Part shown: one piece after another, positions 1 to 11,014 of the stretch
Layout of the letters: the number at the start of each line of letters is the position of its first letter
How positions within the stretch are numbered: position 1 is the first letter of the stretch
Assembly (NCBI GenBank): GCA_002077045.2
Contig: KZ111146.1
Coordinates: 1,250,212 to 1,314,211 of the forward strand
Length of the DNA: 64,000 nt
Direction of reading: 5' to 3'
Source of the DNA: Rachicladosporium sp. CCFEE 5018
Lineage: Eukaryota > Ascomycota > Dothideomycetes > Cladosporiales > Cladosporiaceae
Made by a program: the position numbers and the translations under genes
The notes under the pieces: model-generated
What the model saw: only the letters and a program-made list of their open reading frames with translations
Told to the model about the DNA's origin: nothing
The model's database searches: none

Positions 1-573
1 AGTCCAGGCATTGGCAGATGAAGCTGGAGCAACACTGCTTATCAGCAGCTCGCCGCGTGGACCTACCGACCAGAGCAGGGACCGCCGTCCCAGGAAGTCC
101 CGTCCAAGGTAGAGTCTGCCGTTGACCGCATTGTAGTATACGAATGCGTAGGGTCCCGCCACGGAAGCCATTCGATCAGCAACGGCTCGGAGTCCACTCC
201 CTGCGTCAGCCTCTGAGTGATCTACATCAGCTAGCGCAGACGTGACCAGATCAAAGACAGTGACAGTGTCATTGCCCGTCGTCGTCTGGCCATCAATGGA
301 CCAAGCTTCGCCGTTCCAGCACAGCGTGGCAGAGTGATCTTCCGCTTGATGAGGCTGAGTCACGGTCTCGGCGCCTCGAAGTGATAGCACTGTCGAGACG
401 AACGTGAGACAGGCTCGTCCGGCATCCTCGGGACTGTCAGCAGTGGGTGCAGACTCGAATGTCGTCGCGACGCGTCCTGCGCTATCTGGTCCGCGCTGTC
501 GGAGGAGCGCGAGATGTTCCGGCGATGGGTCGACATGAGATTTGGCGCTGATCGAGCAGAAGATACCGCACAT
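1..573 (-). CDS. ASNSD1-like asparagine synthetase domain protein, N-terminal part
   Basis: The frame starts at the ATG at 573-571 and stays open to the window edge, giving 191 residues without the C-terminus. The protein begins MCGIFCSI, so Cys2 is the N-terminal nucleophile of class II (Ntn) glutamine amidotransferases. LRQRGPDS follows at about residue 25, and GPYAFVYYN and GRDFLGRRSLLW at about 145-170; these are typical of asparagine synthetases and of the ASNSD1 family. The missing half should carry the synthetase-like ATP-binding domain. The spacing and the FLGRRSLLW form fit ASNSD1 (yeast YML096W type) better than true asparagine synthetase, but the C-terminus would be needed to decide. 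It is divergent from the VPS9 gene, with about 300 bp between them. Confidence 0.82.
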   Translation of the reverse strand, partial: MCGIFCSISAKSHVDPSPEHLALLRQRGPDSAGRVATTFESAPTADSPEDAGRACLTFVSTVLSLRGAETVTQPHQAEDHSATLCWNGEAWSIDGQTTTGNDTVTVFDLVTSALADVDHSEADAGSGLRAVADRMASVAGPYAFVYYNAVNGRLYLGRDFLGRRSLLWSVGPRGELLISSVAPASSANAWT

Positions 574-881
574 ATCTGTTATCGCTGCTATCGCAGCATC
601 CGGTACTGCTATTTGATCAGGACATCAAATGTGGTGAATGTCTCAAGAAGACGCAACAAGTGCAGCTCCACGCGTGCACAATTCGATCTTGGCATTCTGT
701 GCACGAACGAGTGGGACCAAAGATCGTCATTGTGCATGCACGAGCTCGAGGTCTGTTGTCGCAACGGTTGGTAACAGGCGTTCATAAGTCAACTCACTGA
801 AGCAGATCCATCGGAAGCGACATTGATCGTACGCACTGGGAATTCTGCTCATATCAGTATGCTACAGCGCCCATTCGCGGC
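574..881. other. divergent intergenic region
   Basis: This stretch separates the start of the ASNSD1-like gene (-) from the first Met of the VPS9 gene (+) and should hold both promoters. I see no convincing coding exon. The VPS9 start itself is uncertain, so part of this may be 5' UTR or an upstream exon. Confidence 0.4.
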
Positions 882-3465
882 ATGCCGGCTCCAACATCTC
901 GACTAAGCAGCTCGAATAACGCTGCCTGGCGGGTTCATGTCCGGACTGGAGGAGAGTCAAGAGCAAGCATACGAGCCGGCAAGCTCACTGACAATGACTA
1001 TACGGTGACGAAGGGCTCTGCTCCGGTAGAGAGCGGAGGACAGACCATAAGTGGTGAACGTACGGGCGTTGCAGAGGGCAACGATGAAAAGGCTAAGGCG
1101 CCTGGGGAGGAGATCGCGGCGGTAGCGGATGATGGCGGGAATATCCGTACGAAGACGGTGGATGGAGAGAGCGAAGCGTCGAAGCCTCATGTTGCGGAAG
1201 TGCAGGACGAGGGCGAGGTGGCCTCGCGAAGAGCTGTTGAGGACGAAGCTAGTGCGCACCTGGCATCTAGAGCCGCTCAGCTCACACTGGACACCGACGT
1301 AAATTCTCAAAGTCGATCGCCTGGAAACAAGACGGACGGGAAGAGGACGGACGGCGCACTACCGATGTCTCCACCCGCTCCCGCACCTCCAAGGAAGGAC
1401 ACGACCGATGTGAAAGGGAAGGCAAAGGCTGAGGTTGCAGAGTACGATGAGAAGAAACCCGAGGTCGATCCGAATACCTCAGAGATGCCAGAACCCTCTT
1501 CAGATGCAGCAGAGCAAACCGGCGAGGAAATACAGACGATCATGGATCAGTTCCAAGACGAGGTCACTTCGCCTGGCGAAGAAGAGATCATGTCACCTCG
1601 TCTACAGAAGCAGCAACCGATCATGCATGTGCCACCACCACGATCATCAAGTCTGGAGCCAGCAAGTAGCTACGTCGTTTCACCGAAGCCAGCACCTGCA
1701 CGACGAGATACTGGGGATTTCTTCACAGCAGCAGGGTCGAAAGTCAAGAGTCCTTCAGACACGCAAGCCAATGCTAGCACTGCTGGCACAGATGGCGATG
1801 CTGCGTCTGTTATATCGCAGCGAACCTCGATCTTTCAACCGCCACCTCCATCACCTGACCCGGAGCCTGCACTTCCATTTGACTTCCATCGCTTCCTCGA
1901 GCAGCTACGGCACCGCACAGCTGATCCAGTGGCTCGATTCTTGCGTTCCTTCTTGTCAGAATTCGGCAAGAAGCAGTGGGCTGTGCACGAGCAAGTAAAG
2001 ATCATTGGTGACTTCCTCGAATTTATCGCCAAGAAGATGTCGCAGTGTGAAGTCTGGCGGTCCGTGAGCGACGCAGAGTTTGACAACGCGAGAGAGGGTA
2101 TGGAAAAGCTTGTCATGAATCGATTGTACTCGCAGACTTTCTCTCCTGCGATACCGCCAGTGTTGTCAAGTCCACGAAAGGTGGCCAAAGGCGGACGATC
2201 GGCCATGGATGCTGCAAACCCAAATGGGCCTGGCCGACGAGGGCAGCACGAAGAGGATGTTGAGCGGGACACAGTCATTGCGCAGAAGATACGGATCTAC
2301 GGCTGGATCAAGGAAGAGCATCTCGATATTGAGTCCATCAATGATAAGGGCCGCAGCTTCTTGACGCTCGCACAGCAGGAGCTACTAAAGATCAACACTT
2401 ACCGCGCCCCTCGCGACAAGGTAATATGCGTGCTCAATACTTGCAAAGTCATCTTCGGCTTTCTCAAGAACAGCAAGTCAGATCAGGGTGCCGATGCATT
2501 TGTGCCATTGCTCATCTACACTGTTCTGCGCGCTGCACCAGAGCATCTTGTCAGCAACGTGCAGTACATCTGGCGCTTCCGCAACGCTGAGAAGCTCGGC
2601 GGCGAAGCAGGGTACTACATGTCATCACTTATGGGCGCAGTGACGTTCATTGAAGGTCTTGACCGGACATCTCTTACAATCTCGGACGAGGAGTTCGAGC
2701 AGAACGTGGAACACGCTGTGAGTGCCATCGCGGAGGGACACAAGGCAGAGGAATACGAGAACAGAGCGCATGTGTCCAGCAACGCAAATAGCAGCCAAGG
2801 CACCTCAGGCTTACAGCCGCTGAACGAGAAGGGCAGTATAAGCAAACCGGAAGTCACACCGCGGACCAGCATGGAAGGCGAGAAAGCCACTTCACCTCGC
2901 AAACAGCGTCCCAGCGAGAAGTCCACTTCCACTCAGCGGTCTGACCCGAGTAGTCCCGACTCCGACATCGACGCTGTTACCGGTCTCCTTCGCACGATTC
3001 AGAAGCCGCTCAGCAGTATTGGCCGGATGTTCTCCGATGACCAAAGTCAGCCTGCGCAGCAGAGCGGTCTCAAGCCCGCCGCTACGCCATTACCTGGCGC
3101 CACACCGAGAAGAGGTCTAAGTCCTGGTGAGAGACCAGAGAGGACTTCCAGTCGACAGCGAGTACCAGATCAGCAGGCAGTAGACAAGGCGAGAGCTGAG
3201 GATGCGGCGGCCAGGCAGGCGAGTGCTGAGATGGCACAGGCGCAGGCTCGGAGGGTGAGGGAGGAGGGATTGGTCGTTGAGTAAGTTGCGCACGCTGTGA
3301 GACACCATGGGACGATTGCTGACAATTTCCAGGACATTACAAGGCATGTTTCCGAGCCTAGATAAGGAGGTGATTGAGGACGTTGTGCGGGCTCAGGCTG
3401 GCAATGTCGGCCGAGCGGTGCATGCCTGGCGCTCAATGGATGATGGGAGGCACTTAGCCACATAA
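882..3465 (+). CDS. vps9: VPS9-domain Rab5 guanine nucleotide exchange factor with CUE domain
   Basis: Two exons, 882-3280 and 3333-3465, are joined across a 52 bp GTAAGT...CAG intron and give 843 residues. The first 330 residues are low-complexity, rich in Glu, Ser and Pro. Residues about 330-640 form the conserved helical bundle and VPS9 catalytic domain (for example FLEQLRHRTADPVARFL, FVPLLIYTVLRAAPEHLVSN, YIWRFR), which activates Rab5/Vps21-type GTPases on endosomes. Exon 2 supplies a C-terminal CUE ubiquitin-binding domain (LQGMFPSLDKEVIEDVV), the same order as yeast Vps9p. The role is endosome and vacuolar sorting. The start is the first Met of a long open frame and is uncertain; a Met at 1366 is an alternative. 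Confidence 0.87.
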
Positions 3466-3717
3466 AGCTAATGTCTAGCTACATGGACTGAGATACATTC
3501 TCTGTCTCGTTTCGCAAAACGCGCATCATAGTTCGAGCCTTCCTGGCTCTCTCCAGCTCAATGCACAAAGTTATGCCTGGTGATAGTGCAGCACAACTCA
3601 ATCTGATAATCTTGCATCTACATCTGATAATCAACGGGAGTTCCTTCCTATGCCATCATCGACCACTCGGTCTACCGATCGCGTGCATTCACCCGTTACT
3701 CCCACTCTGTACGACCA

Positions 3718-4826
3718 ATGTCCAACGACCCCAAGAATGCCCGCAATACGGACATTTGGGTCGCGGGGGCCTTTGCGGCATTTACGGTCGACCTGCTGGT
3801 CTACCCGCTGGATACAGTAAAAACTCGTATGCAAAGTCCCGACTATAAAAAATTATATATCAGTGGACATGGCCTCGACGCGAAAGTCAGTCGATCGCTT
3901 TTTCGAGGTGTCTATCAAGGTGTCGGTAGTACCATAATTGCGACCCTGCCATCATGTAAGAGCCTTGAAGCTCCGAGGAGAGACACGGTGGAAAGACTGA
4001 CCATCTCACGCTTTTAGCAGGAGCTTTCTTCACGACATATGAGGGCGTCAAATCTGGCTTAAGCAACCACAATCCGTCCAACCTTATCCCACAACCGCTT
4101 ATCCACTCAGCAGCTTCAGCAACCGCTGAGCTCGTTTCATGCGCTATCCTTACCCCAGCAGAGGTAATCAAGCAGAATGCACAGATGGTGGACAACTCCA
4201 ATACCTCGCAGCCGAAGGTCAATGCTACGCTGCAGACTATGAAGAGATTCCAGTCGAATCCGCTGGCGCTATGGAGAGGGTATACCGCATTGGCTACGAG
4301 GAACCTGCCTTTCACGGCACTGCAATTTCCGATGTTCGAGAGGCTGAGGCAGAGTATACGAGCTTATCGGGATGAACAGGGAACGAGAACGAACACGTTA
4401 CTAGAGGGAGGCGTGATTACGGCGATAAGTGCTGGCTCCGCTGGATCGGTGGCTGCCGTTGTCACAACGCCCGTCGACGTGGTCAAGACTCGTATCATGC
4501 TGGCAGCAGCAGAGAGCGCAGTAGAGGACCAGAAGCCAGCCCAAAAGGGTGAGCTGAAGGACGCTACGGGTAAGACTGTCCAATCTGCGAAAGCGAGCAT
4601 TACGGAAGCGATCAAAAACGTCACGAAGCCTGTGAGCAGACAGGGTAGTATGGAGATCGCGAGGGAGATTATACAGGAGCATGGCGTGAAGGGACTGTTT
4701 CGAGGAGGCGCATTACGATGCGTGTGGACGTTTCTGGGAGCTGGACTCTACCTAGGCGTGTACGAATCTGGACGAATATACCTGGCGGGGCGGCGGGGCG
4801 ATAAGATTGGGGCAGATGATATATGA
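3718..4826 (+). CDS. pet8: Mitochondrial carrier, S-adenosylmethionine (PET8) type
   Basis: Exons 3718-3955 and 4018-4826 are joined over a 62 bp intron (GTAAGA...TTTTAG) and give 348 residues. Three mitochondrial-carrier repeats are visible through their signatures: PLDTVKTRMQS near residue 25, PAEVIKQNAQ near 125 and PVDVVKTRIM near 240. The PAEVIKQ form of the second signature is characteristic of the SAM carrier Pet8/SAMC, which imports S-adenosylmethionine into the matrix in exchange for S-adenosylhomocysteine. Length exceeds the usual 270-300 residues because of an insertion of roughly 50 residues, rich in Lys, Ala and Glu, after the third signature. Substrate is inferred from the signature; family membership is firm. 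Confidence 0.83.
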
Positions 4827-5559
4827 GAGGGTTGTGCTAATATGACATAGACTTGTACATCGCATAGACGCAAACCGGAGCTCACAGCCTTACGAATGAG
4901 CGTGCCTGCTTCGGCCCATTCCAAATGGTACTTACTTTCGCTACAATCTGTTCCTCAATGCGACTATCTTCACTCTCGCTGAAGGTCGAAGATTCTCTCC
5001 ATGGCAAGTTGTAGATGCTAATGCACGTCTACACTCCACTGCAACCGCCGAGACTCGATGGGGTTCATGTCGAGAATCAGAAGTTCCTCCGCGCGAGTCC
5101 TCGTCTGTCAGATGCTCTCTCATCGGCTGAGCAAGTACTAGTCGGCGCTCGCAGTGTGCATGATAGTAGCCTCACAAGGCTGTTCGGGATCTCTGAAGAG
5201 GAAATCTGTGAGATACATGTATCCGCCGGGTACGGCATGCAGTTCGTGGTGCCTCTCACCACGGTACGGAAGCGAACAGCTAGCTCGTACGCCAAGTTTT
5301 TGACCTCGACACAGGCTGAATGCACGACCTGCTGCGAGAGCGCACCATCAGCCGCATGTATGTATGCTTGGTCAATATAACAAGCTACCTAGTATTCGAG
5401 CGGATTTCACCTCGAGGCACAAAAAGTGGGGCTTGTGCCTTGTTTCTTAGCTGCACATTGGCAGATGCTTGGGCTTCCATACTTTCAGCCTTCCGAGACT
5501 CCCTCGAACATACCTTACTATTCATCATAGATTTCATCGCCGATATCATCCTGCCTGCC
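4827..5559. other. intergenic region
   Basis: No supported gene. Short open frames exist on both strands (the longest about 120 codons at 5015-5380), but none shows a recognisable domain or fits a spliced model. Confidence 0.4.
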
Positions 5560-5997
5560 ATGGCCGAAAGCGCAAAGGAACTCACCTGGTCTGACCTCAG
5601 ATGGTCCTGGCGCGGCGCATTTGCTGGTTTCACGTGGAATATGTGGCGCACCCGAAGTGAAAGCTTCCAGCAGTCGTACTGCACCCTCGTGGCAAGCCTT
5701 GCAGCTACTGATCAGTCGACTGTTTCGGGTTGGGATTATGCGTTACTCGCCAACTTCTTACTGGCGCTGGTAATTGGGACAGTGATGATGGCTTTTGCCG
5801 TGGGCACTGTGATGGACAAGTTTGCCAGTATGAACTCCATTTCTGCCCCGTTCACAGAGGGTGGCGTTGTTGACTGTGCCTTTCTAGTCACCATTGATCG
5901 TAGAGCAGGTATTGCTGTCACCCTGGTGTCTCTCAAGCTATGGTTGACTATCACTGGAGAGTTACTCAAAGTAAGCCGAGAGAAGCTCGCGTGTTGA
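5560..5997 (+). CDS. Small unknown membrane protein, tandem paralogue A
   Basis: I do not recognise this family. The start ATG at 5560 opens with a WSDLRWSWRGAFAGFTW segment that closely matches paralogue B (WSDLTWSWPAGFAGFLW). Two or three hydrophobic segments follow, one at about residues 60-88 ending FAVGTV. By comparison with B and C, an intron probably lies at 5828-5887 (GTATGA...TTTCTAG), the same place and phase as theirs. That gives exons 5560-5827 and 5888-5997 and 125 residues. The intron is exactly 60 nt without a stop, so the unspliced frame also stays open (145 residues). The C-terminus is shorter and more diverged than in B and C and lacks the VFG-SSWLSR motif. It may be a decaying copy. 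Confidence 0.6.
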   Translation: MAESAKELTWSDLRWSWRGAFAGFTWNMWRTRSESFQQSYCTLVASLAATDQSTVSGWDYALLANFLLALVIGTVMMAFAVGTVMDKFASMNSISAPFTEGGVVDCAFLVTIDRRAGIAVTLVSLKLWLTITGELLKVSREKLAC

Positions 5998-6241
5998 GAT
6001 GCGCCTTGAGGTATGGGATTCCAATATCTGCAGACCATTGAATCCGCGAGGCTTGGGACAGTTCGACAGGTCCCTCACGGCAAGCGTCTACTAGAGGCCT
6101 GGATGTGAAACAGGTGTTCATGTTGGTGGCGTTGCGGGGCTTGGCCAACAACTCGAATTCCAAGCCGCTGTGATCCTGCGCAAATCGCCTCTTCTTCACG
6201 ACCTTCAGCATCTGCGAGCCACCTACAACACTCCACCAGCG

Positions 6242-6705
6242 ATGCTCTCCCTGAAAGATCATAACCTCGCAGATCTCACCTGGTCTGATCTGACTTGGTC
6301 CTGGCCAGCAGGATTCGCGGGCTTCCTCTGGTACATGATGCCCATCGGCTTGGACTTCGTGAAGAAGATTTACATCACCTTATATGAGGGTCCTGGAGGC
6401 GAGAACGATCCAGCGGCGAAGAACGCTGGATATGGGCAGCTGATTAACTTCGTCTTGCAATGCTTGTTTGTGACACTGGGCACTGGCTTTGCTGTTGGCA
6501 CGGTTGACGAAAAGAGTACTGGTATGTTGGATGCCTTCCGGTCGACAGTGACACATGGCTCTGACAATTCATGCTAGTGTCCACGGATGCCAATAGGGCG
6601 GTTATGGGGGCGCTGGTTGTGGTATGGGCTTGGTCAAAGGTGTTTGGAGACTCGTCGTGGCTGAGCCGAATGTACAACGCCATGCTGCGAGGGATGGTGG
6701 GCTGA
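6242..6705 (+). CDS. Small unknown membrane protein, tandem paralogue B
   Basis: Exons 6242-6521 and 6578-6705 are joined across a 56 bp intron (GTATGT...TGCTAG) and give 135 residues. The protein has an N-terminal WSDLTWSWPAGFAGFLW motif, a hydrophobic segment at about 18-38, a second one (INFVLQCLFVTLGTGFAVGTV) and a third in exon 2 (VMGALVVVWAW), then VFGDSSWLSR. No signal peptide and no known domain is apparent. Gene order, the phase-1 intron position and an exon 2 of 128 nt are shared with paralogue C, showing a tandem duplication. The function is unknown; three membrane segments and small size suggest an integral membrane protein. Confidence 0.72.
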
Positions 6706-6901
6706 GGCTAGCAAAGACATGCCACCTTGGACATATGACAGGACTCAGCGCGACATGCCTCTAGACGCCCGCTTAACAATTCTTCCACACCTGCGAGCAT
6801 GCGGCGTTGCCATGCTTGGCTGAATCCCGATGGAAGCCAGGTAGAACACAACCTTTCTTCGCGCTGCTGCACTCTGTCATAACCTGCTCACATTCTCAAT
6901 C

Positions 6902-7357
6902 ATGGTCAACTCCCTGCAAGGCGTCATGTCGAACCTCTCCTGGCATTCCGGTGGCGCAATCACAGCTTTCTCTACGTACATGTGGTTCGTCGGCGTCGAC
7001 TTTGCGCGAGATATCCACGACAAATTATATCCTCTCGATGGCAGCAATTGTGATCGTGCCTCACGGATCGTCGGTATGGGCATGCTCATCAATTTCGTCT
7101 CCCAGAGCTTGATCGTCACACTTGGTTGTGGTTTCTCGACCGGCACTGCAGCTGAAATGACTGGTGGTAAGAGTGACTCTCGTTATATGGTCCAGGATAT
7201 GCTGTTGGGTTGCTGATGATGTTCTGTAGTCGGCATCAACGGCAACAAGGCTATCGTGGCTTGGATAGTCTTCATTGCGGTCTGGACGAAGGTGTTCGGA
7301 GAGTCTTCTTGGCTGAGCAGGCTGTTCAGCGCAGTGATAGGGTGGACATTTCGCTGA
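6902..7357 (+). CDS. Small unknown membrane protein, tandem paralogue C
   Basis: Exons 6902-7166 and 7230-7357 are joined over a 63 bp intron (GTAAGA...CTGTAG) and give 130 residues. The features match paralogue B: an N-terminal LSWHSGGAITAFSTYMWFVG hydrophobic segment, a central INFVSQSLIVTLGCGFSTGT segment, and in exon 2 a hydrophobic AIVAWIVFIAVW followed by KVFGESSWLSRLF. Intron phase and exon 2 length are identical to those of B. Family and function are not recognised. The three copies sit within 1.8 kb, all on the plus strand, each with its own short upstream region, just before a secreted GH17 glucanase. Confidence 0.72.
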
Positions 7358-7734
7358 CTACATGGCTACCCTGGCGATGCAAGCGTTCCATTGACTCGAT
7401 TGCTCTTATCTCTCATAGACTCGGCAAGTCTTGCAGATGTCGACAGGGACTACGTATACAAGCACTGTCGAGGGCCGCCGGTGGGTGGCCAGCACACATA
7501 AAACACGACATGTGATTCTTGGCAGGGGTCAGCGCGTACCTGCTTCTGCACGTGGCGCAACTCCCAAACACATTCATTCCTCCTGAAACACCACATCAGA
7601 TAGCATTGCTTACACTCCTTTCTTCACTTCAATACCACACTCATTTGGATCGACTTCACGTCCATATCACCAAATTGACATAATCTAAGTGTCAATAAAT
7701 TGAATCACCGGTTTAGAGGAAACATCATTTCACC
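7358..7734. other. intergenic region, probable GH17 promoter
   Basis: No coding exon seen. The last 150 bp before the GH17 start are pyrimidine- and AT-rich, as in a fungal core promoter and leader. Confidence 0.4.
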
Positions 7735-8718
7735 ATGCGGGCCGCGATCACTCTCCTGGCCCTAGCTGCCGCACCTCTCACCGTCACAGCTGATGCCGTC
7801 AAGGGTCAGCTAGGCTGGGCCCTGGGTACGAAGAAGCCGGATGGAACGTGCAAATACCAGGCCGACTACGAAGCCGACTTCGATGCTATCTCGTCGCAAA
7901 CTGGCAGCACGCTCGTCCGTGGCTACGCAGCCAGCGACTGTAACTGCGCGCAGCAGATCCTCCCGGCAGCAAAGAGCAAGGGCTTCCAGGTCATCCTAGG
8001 GGTCTGGCCGGACGTGGATGATAGCTTCAACGCGGACAAGAGCGCTCTCACAACATACGTGCCGCAGTATAAGGACCAAGTGTATGGTGTGACGGTCGGG
8101 TCAGAGGCACTGTATCGGAAGAGTCTCACGGCCGACGCGCTGCTGTCGAAGATCAACGACGTCAAGTCTGCGCTTCCTGGGGTGAAGGTTGGCACAGCAG
8201 ACAGTTGGAATAAGTTTGCCGATGGCACGGCGGACCCCATAATCAAAGGCGGCGTGACATTTCTTCTTGCCAACGCTTTCGCCTTCTGGCAGGGCAAGGC
8301 AGGTTCGGACGCTCAGTATACGTTCTTCGACGACGCGCAGCAGGCGCTGGGACATATTCAGAACACGATTGGGTCGCTGGACGACTTCGAGTTCTGGATC
8401 GGCGAGACGGGGTGGCCGACTGATGGTGGAAGCGATTACTCAGCTGCGAAGGCTGGAAACGACAACGCAGCGACGTACTTCTCGAAGTCCGTCTGCGCTT
8501 TGTTGGACTGGGGTGTCAATGTGTTCTACTTTGAGGCATTCGACGAGCCATGGAAGTGAGTATCCGATTTGGAGTGCGCAACAGGATGAGTGCATTGCTA
8601 ACAATTCTGCAGGCCAGCATCGGTTGGCGACAATGGCATCGCTGCTGACGAGACGCACTGGGGTGCTATGAATGCTGACCGGTCCCTTAAGTCGGGTCTG
8701 TCGCTGAAATGCAACTAG
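7735..8718 (+). CDS. Secreted GH17 glucan 1,3-beta-glucosidase/glucanase
   Basis: Exons 7735-8555 and 8613-8718 are joined over a 57 bp intron (GTGAGT...CTGCAG) and give 308 residues. A signal peptide covers about residues 1-20 (MRAAITLLALAAAPLTVTADA). The body is a GH17 TIM barrel of the fungal Bgl2/Scw type. Glu124 in VGSEALYR is the expected acid/base, and Glu224 in GETGWPTDGG is the expected nucleophile. FYFEAFDEPWK near the end of exon 1 is also typical. These enzymes hydrolyse or transglycosylate beta-1,3-glucan in the cell wall. The length is normal and there is no GPI-anchor-like C-terminus, so it is probably secreted or wall-bound. Confidence 0.93.
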
Positions 8719-9475
8719 ATCGGCTAGGAGTTCTAGTGGTCCATATTGTTCCACCAGCGATGAATGCGATGATCAAATACGATCTCACAAATTTCTTTGA
8801 CCAGCTATTGCCGGATTCATGCATTGGTGCTCATTGTCGTTCTCCTCAGACCACACGGAAGATCATCTCGATGGCGTTCGGTCAAGTGTCGAGCTCGTGG
8901 CAGTGTTCCTCCTTCTCTCAACAGCTTGGTGCGGCCATGAGCTTTTGCGCTGTGCGTCTGTGACTGAGAGCTGACCAGAACTGCCTCATAGAGAGACAAC
9001 ATTACCTGCGATTCGCGATTCATGGCCGCGTCTGTTTGCCTCTCGTCAGGGTTGCATACAGCGGCCGCAGTGTCGTGAGTCGTCTGATACGAGCACTCCC
9101 CTCGGTTTTGACACTTGGAGAGGCTGCAGGGCTCAGTAAGACACAGGAAACCAATCCTGCAGCAAGATTAGTCAGGACGAGCGAGTCATGTAAGACTTGC
9201 TCTGATTCGCTCGTTCGTTTGGGGCACGGATAATCTTCCAGCTCCCGAGCTTTGTCACGCTCCAGGCACTCGAATAAGCTCGAAGTATGTTGGAAACCCT
9301 CCCCATATGTCGACGTCTTCCGACACCATCGCTCGTTTCTGCAATGCTCGTTCAAGTGACATACCGCGTTGACCGTGAGATGGGTCCTATTTCACAGTGC
9401 AGCTGGTCTGATGGCAGTGGAGACTAATGTAGTCCGCACCGGAGTGCGCCGATTTGCACCGAAGACGAAGAGTGG
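8719..9475. other. intergenic region lacking the expected zinc-cluster exon
   Basis: I looked here for the missing N-terminus of the downstream regulator-like gene and found no Cys6 cluster in any frame. Only short, unsupported open frames are present. Confidence 0.4.
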
Positions 9476-10912
9476 ATGTTTAACAGTAAGTCAATATGTG
9501 CAACAGTAATGGAGACTCGAAGTCTGCTCAGTCAGCCAACGCCGCCTCTCAACGTTGTACTGCTGTGCTCCCTGCTATGCGTGCACTTCGAGGCACTGTC
9601 AGAGCGTTTCGCTCCAGCACTCGTCCATATTGAGCACGCTATCTTACTTCTTGATCGTAACTCGAAGCTAGAGCCGCTGGACGAGGACATCATACGGGCA
9701 TTGATGCGGGTGGACCTACAGGGGAGCCAATACATTGATACCAGGTAGGATTCCAGTCTGTTGACAGCCCTTGATCGTTACCACCACAAGAAGACCAACT
9801 TTATCACTGAGTTCTGGCAAGTATATCTCTGGGACCTAGGCTAACACTAGCGGTCAAAGGATCCCCGGCATGTCAGCACATGCCGCAGCGATCGACAACG
9901 AGCTGCCAACAGCCTTCACCAGTCTGGCACACGCGCGGAACTACTGCAGCACCTGGCTGAGCCGCTTGTTTCACTTCATGCGGGGCACTTCAGATGCATA
10001 CAAGTTTCGAGATCCGGGCGACGTACCAATTGAAGCTTACGCAGCCGCTCAGCAGCTTCAGCAGCGGTTCATAGACATCGATCGCCTGATCCTGGAGTTC
10101 ACACAGCGACCAACATTACGACTGACGATTCGCGAACAGAACGGCCTCAGCATGCTTCGCGCTCGCGCGAAAGTCGATAGCATCCTCAGTGCGGCCGCCT
10201 TGTATTCCGAATCAACTGTGTTTGATCGATACCTTGAAGTGTTCGAAGAGATCTACGTGATCTGCAAATACGTCCTAGACTCGGAGCCCGCTGATCGTCG
10301 ACTGTTCGCTGCTTCTTTGGATGACGGTCTACTGTACCCCCTGTATTTTACAGTCGTCTGCTGCCGTGATTCTCGACTTCGACATGCTGCACTTGCCGCG
10401 ATGAAGAAGCTGCCTTCGAGAGACGGCATCTGGCACGTCGAGGCGCTCAGTGGGCTGGCTGAAAGTGTTGTTGCATATGAGGAAGAAGGCATCGATATCA
10501 GAACGCCGTTGTGTAGCGATATACCCGAATGGCGACGGGTCTTGGGTACGGCATTTGATGCATTGGGTAATGCCGCTCCTCACAATAAGGCCACTTGCAT
10601 CAATGGGCACTTTCGCACGCGACCCAATGGGATGGACGGTGAGTGGGTGGAGACGAAGCGGACGATCGAGTGGTGCGTATTCTTGTCCAAGAGTGTCGTC
10701 TCAGACCAAACAAAGACATATGTGCTAACGACCGAGTCAGCAACAACTCACGGCGCCCAGATTTGAGTATTCTCCGTCGGCCATGGGATCTGTGTGATGC
10801 GAGCAATGCAATGCACGCCACTGACAGCCCGCCCCGAATTACGGAGATTGATGCCAACATAGCAGTCGCTGGCTCGATCAACATGAACGCATCCATCACA
10901 CTCGCAGCGTAA
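9476..10912 (+). pseudogene. Fungal transcription-factor remnant lacking its DNA-binding domain
   Basis: Three exons (9476-9744, 9860-10672, 10741-10912) join in frame to about 417 residues, with introns GTAGGA...AAAG (weak) and GTGCGT...GTCAG. The sequence resembles the C-terminal part of fungal Zn2Cys6 regulators: VVLLCSLLCVHFEAL with alternating helices, then FTSLAHARNYCSTWL and long helical stretches around AAQQLQQRFIDID. No zinc cluster lies upstream, and the first Met has no clear start context. It is either a truncated relic or a gene for a regulator without DNA-binding domain. Open frames across three exons argue for recent loss or residual function. Confidence 0.55.
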
Positions 10913-11014
10913 TTTCACGACCGTAAATGCGCTTCTAAATGAATCGGGCGACCCCCGACGCATTACAGGTCTACAAAATGGAAGCCTTGCAATCCGTGGC
11001 AAAGTCGTCCAAAC

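Noticed and set aside
5015..5380. 121-codon plus-strand frame
   Set aside because: No recognisable domain, no signal or membrane segment, overlaps other frames, and no splice model improves it.
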